This document shows positions 63,076 to 64,000 of a DNA stretch of 64,000 nt, one piece after another. The stretch lies in NCBI RefSeq assembly GCF_011059145.1, contig NZ_JAALLT010000004.1:671716-735715 (forward strand), in the 5' to 3' direction. A program made the position numbers and the translations under genes. The DNA comes from Halalkalibaculum roseum. Lineage in GTDB: Bacteria > Bacteroidota > Rhodothermia > Balneolales > Balneolaceae. Position 1 is the first letter of the stretch. Every line of letters begins with the position of its first letter. The notes below the pieces were generated by a model. That model was not told where the DNA came from, ran no database searches, and saw only the letters and a program-made list of their open reading frames with translations.

Positions 63076-63810
63076 ATGAAAGTTGTAAATAAGATAAGCC
63101 TTTGGATTTATTCAGCCTTACTTTTTACGTTCTTAATCGGTTGTACTTCGGGAAACAACAGTCAGACTTCTTCTGAAGAAACAGTACCACAGGTATTTAC
63201 CGAAGAGATGCAGTCTGAAACCACTCCGGAAGAGGCATTGGAAATGCTAAAAACGGGGAATCAACGCTTTGTCAGCGGTGACCTAAAGTATAAGGATTAC
63301 CGGAAGCAGTTTGAACAAACAGCGAAAGGGCAATACCCGCACTCTACCGTTTTTGCCTGTATTGACTCACGCTCTTCGGCGGAGCAATTTTTGGACGTGG
63401 GCATAGGAGAAATATTCAAGGTCCGAATCGCCGGAAATACCGTCAATGAGGATGTATTGGGCAGTATGGAATTTGCCACACAGGTGGCAGGAAGCAAGGT
63501 ATTGGCAGTTATCGGCCACACCAGTTGTGGGGCGGTTAAGGGTGCAATCGACGATGCAGAACTGGGTCACCTTACTCAACTCGTCGATAAAATCAAGCCG
63601 GCCATGGAACAGGTACCTGATTCCATTCAACCCAGGACCAGTTCTAACCAGGAATTTGTAGATATGGTGACCAAAAATCATATTCAAAATGTACTGGCTG
63701 AAATACAAAACCGAAGTGAGGTTATAAGTAACCAGGTTGAGTCCGGTTCCATCAAACTGGTTGGCGGGATGTATGATCTCTCAACCGGAGAAGTAACGTT
63801 TTTCGAATAA
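63076..63810 (+). CDS. Beta-class carbonic anhydrase, lipoprotein form
   Basis: This 244-residue enzyme interconverts carbon dioxide and bicarbonate. It has a lipoprotein signal with lipobox LIGC (Cys23), so it is probably periplasmic or membrane-anchored. Zinc ligands are C95, H148 and C151 (VFACIDSRS and VIGHTSCGAVKGA), with D97/R99 as the conserved dyad. The ATG beginning MKVVNKISLW was chosen because it puts the signal peptide at the very start; an ATG 12 codons earlier adds unconserved residues. Exported beta carbonic anhydrases are less usual than cytosolic ones. Confidence 0.92.
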   Translation: MKVVNKISLWIYSALLFTFLIGCTSGNNSQTSSEETVPQVFTEEMQSETTPEEALEMLKTGNQRFVSGDLKYKDYRKQFEQTAKGQYPHSTVFACIDSRSSAEQFLDVGIGEIFKVRIAGNTVNEDVLGSMEFATQVAGSKVLAVIGHTSCGAVKGAIDDAELGHLTQLVDKIKPAMEQVPDSIQPRTSSNQEFVDMVTKNHIQNVLAEIQNRSEVISNQVESGSIKLVGGMYDLSTGEVTFFE

Positions 63811-63818
63811 ATGGTAAA

Positions 63819-63853
63819 AAAATGGAGTCCACTTCAAAAGTGGACTCCATTTT
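63819..63853. terminator. Bidirectional terminator after the carbonic anhydrase gene
   Basis: Perfect 16-bp arms (AAAATGGAGTCCACTT and AAGTGGACTCCATTTT) with loop CAA lie 8 bp after the stop. The A and T tracts in the arms let it serve the convergent gene as well. Confidence 0.93.
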
Positions 63854-63904
63854 AATAATTGAAGCGGACTATCTAAGTTTATGAGTTGTCTGATTGATTA
63901 ACGA

Positions 63905-64000
63905 TTAGTTCTGAATATCAACTGCCTCCACGTCAATTTCGGTATCAGGACGCTGCTCTTCGCCTTTAAGGTACTGATCGAACCAGCGCATCATACGAAC
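63905..64000 (-). CDS. C-terminal fragment of a probable alpha/beta hydrolase or S9 peptidase
   Basis: Only the last 31 residues lie in the window, beginning VRMMRWFDQYLKGEEQRPDT. An R-x-x-WFDQYLKG segment close to the C-terminus is typical of prolyl-oligopeptidase-like and acyl-aminoacyl peptidases after the catalytic histidine. The main part is off the window, so the family call is tentative. Confidence 0.5.
   Translation of the reverse strand, partial: VRMMRWFDQYLKGEEQRPDTEIDVEAVDIQN

Noticed and set aside
1-64000. CRISPR array or tRNA gene
   Set aside because: I saw no regularly spaced repeats with unique spacers and no cloverleaf ending in CCA in the gaps I read; short tRNAs could be missed by eye.

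Overview
The window is a 64 kb stretch of an ordinary bacterial chromosome, moderately low in GC, with genes on both strands, no rRNA, no recognisable tRNA and no CRISPR array. The gene set suggests the Bacteroidota/Rhodothermota/Balneolota side of the tree, with a Balneola-like organism the best guess. It includes lipoprotein and outer-membrane enzymes, M14 and M28 peptidases, a LytS/LytTR two-component pair, a BaeRF protein, TPR-CHAT proteins, weak Shine-Dalgarno sequences and a DUF5706 effector. The taxonomic call is inference.

Layout. 0-7 kb: a cut-off IS200-type transposase, a TrhA/hemolysin III membrane protein, a Dabb lipoprotein, an SRAP (YedK/HMCES) protein, an intradiol-dioxygenase-like protein, an ArsR-SRPBCC pair with two palindromic operators, a divergent NRAMP-like transporter and a BaeRF protein. 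7-18 kb: a large M14 peptidase, an amidohydrolase, metK, ruvB, a sigma factor with a membrane TPR partner, scpA and an M28 peptidase. 18-26 kb: two TPR-CHAT (caspase-like) proteins with a 40-codon acidic ORF between them on the opposite strand, then ftsY, a CDP-alcohol phosphatidyltransferase and a Nudix hydrolase. 26-31 kb: small genes, an excisionase-like HTH protein, a gene-free region with two copies of an apparent small RNA, DinB, flavin reductase, SnoaL-like and fabF. 32-46 kb: a seven-repeat propeller lipoprotein, a PLP decarboxylase, DoxX, a PhoX-like protein, an RND efflux pair, a LytS/LytTR pair and several single genes. 46-56 kb: slipin-NfeD, a TetR regulator with two long palindromes, a very large metallophosphoesterase/outer-membrane fusion, and a class III nucleotide cyclase-TPR gene followed 67 bp later by a Pycsar-type transmembrane effector. 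56-64 kb: a second PLP decarboxylase, a sensor kinase with a transposase-like N-terminal HTH, a SulP transporter, KptA, a lipoprotein beta-carbonic anhydrase and the tail of a probable serine hydrolase.

Most interesting parts. (1) The cyclase-TPR/PycTM pair at 53.5-56.2 kb looks like an unusual Pycsar-type signalling or anti-phage unit. The positions that fix purine choice in adenylyl cyclases are changed in this cyclase. (2) The CHAT / acidic peptide / CHAT cluster at 18.2-24.5 kb could be a protease-substrate or protease-regulator arrangement. (3) Two 82-83 nt elements 520 bp apart, each ending in a terminator hairpin, look like a duplicated small RNA. (4) The kinase at 58.3 kb joins an IS3 OrfA-like HTH to PAS domains. 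Starts were chosen by conserved N-termini, signal peptides and ribosome-binding sites, and several differ from the longest possible reading frame.
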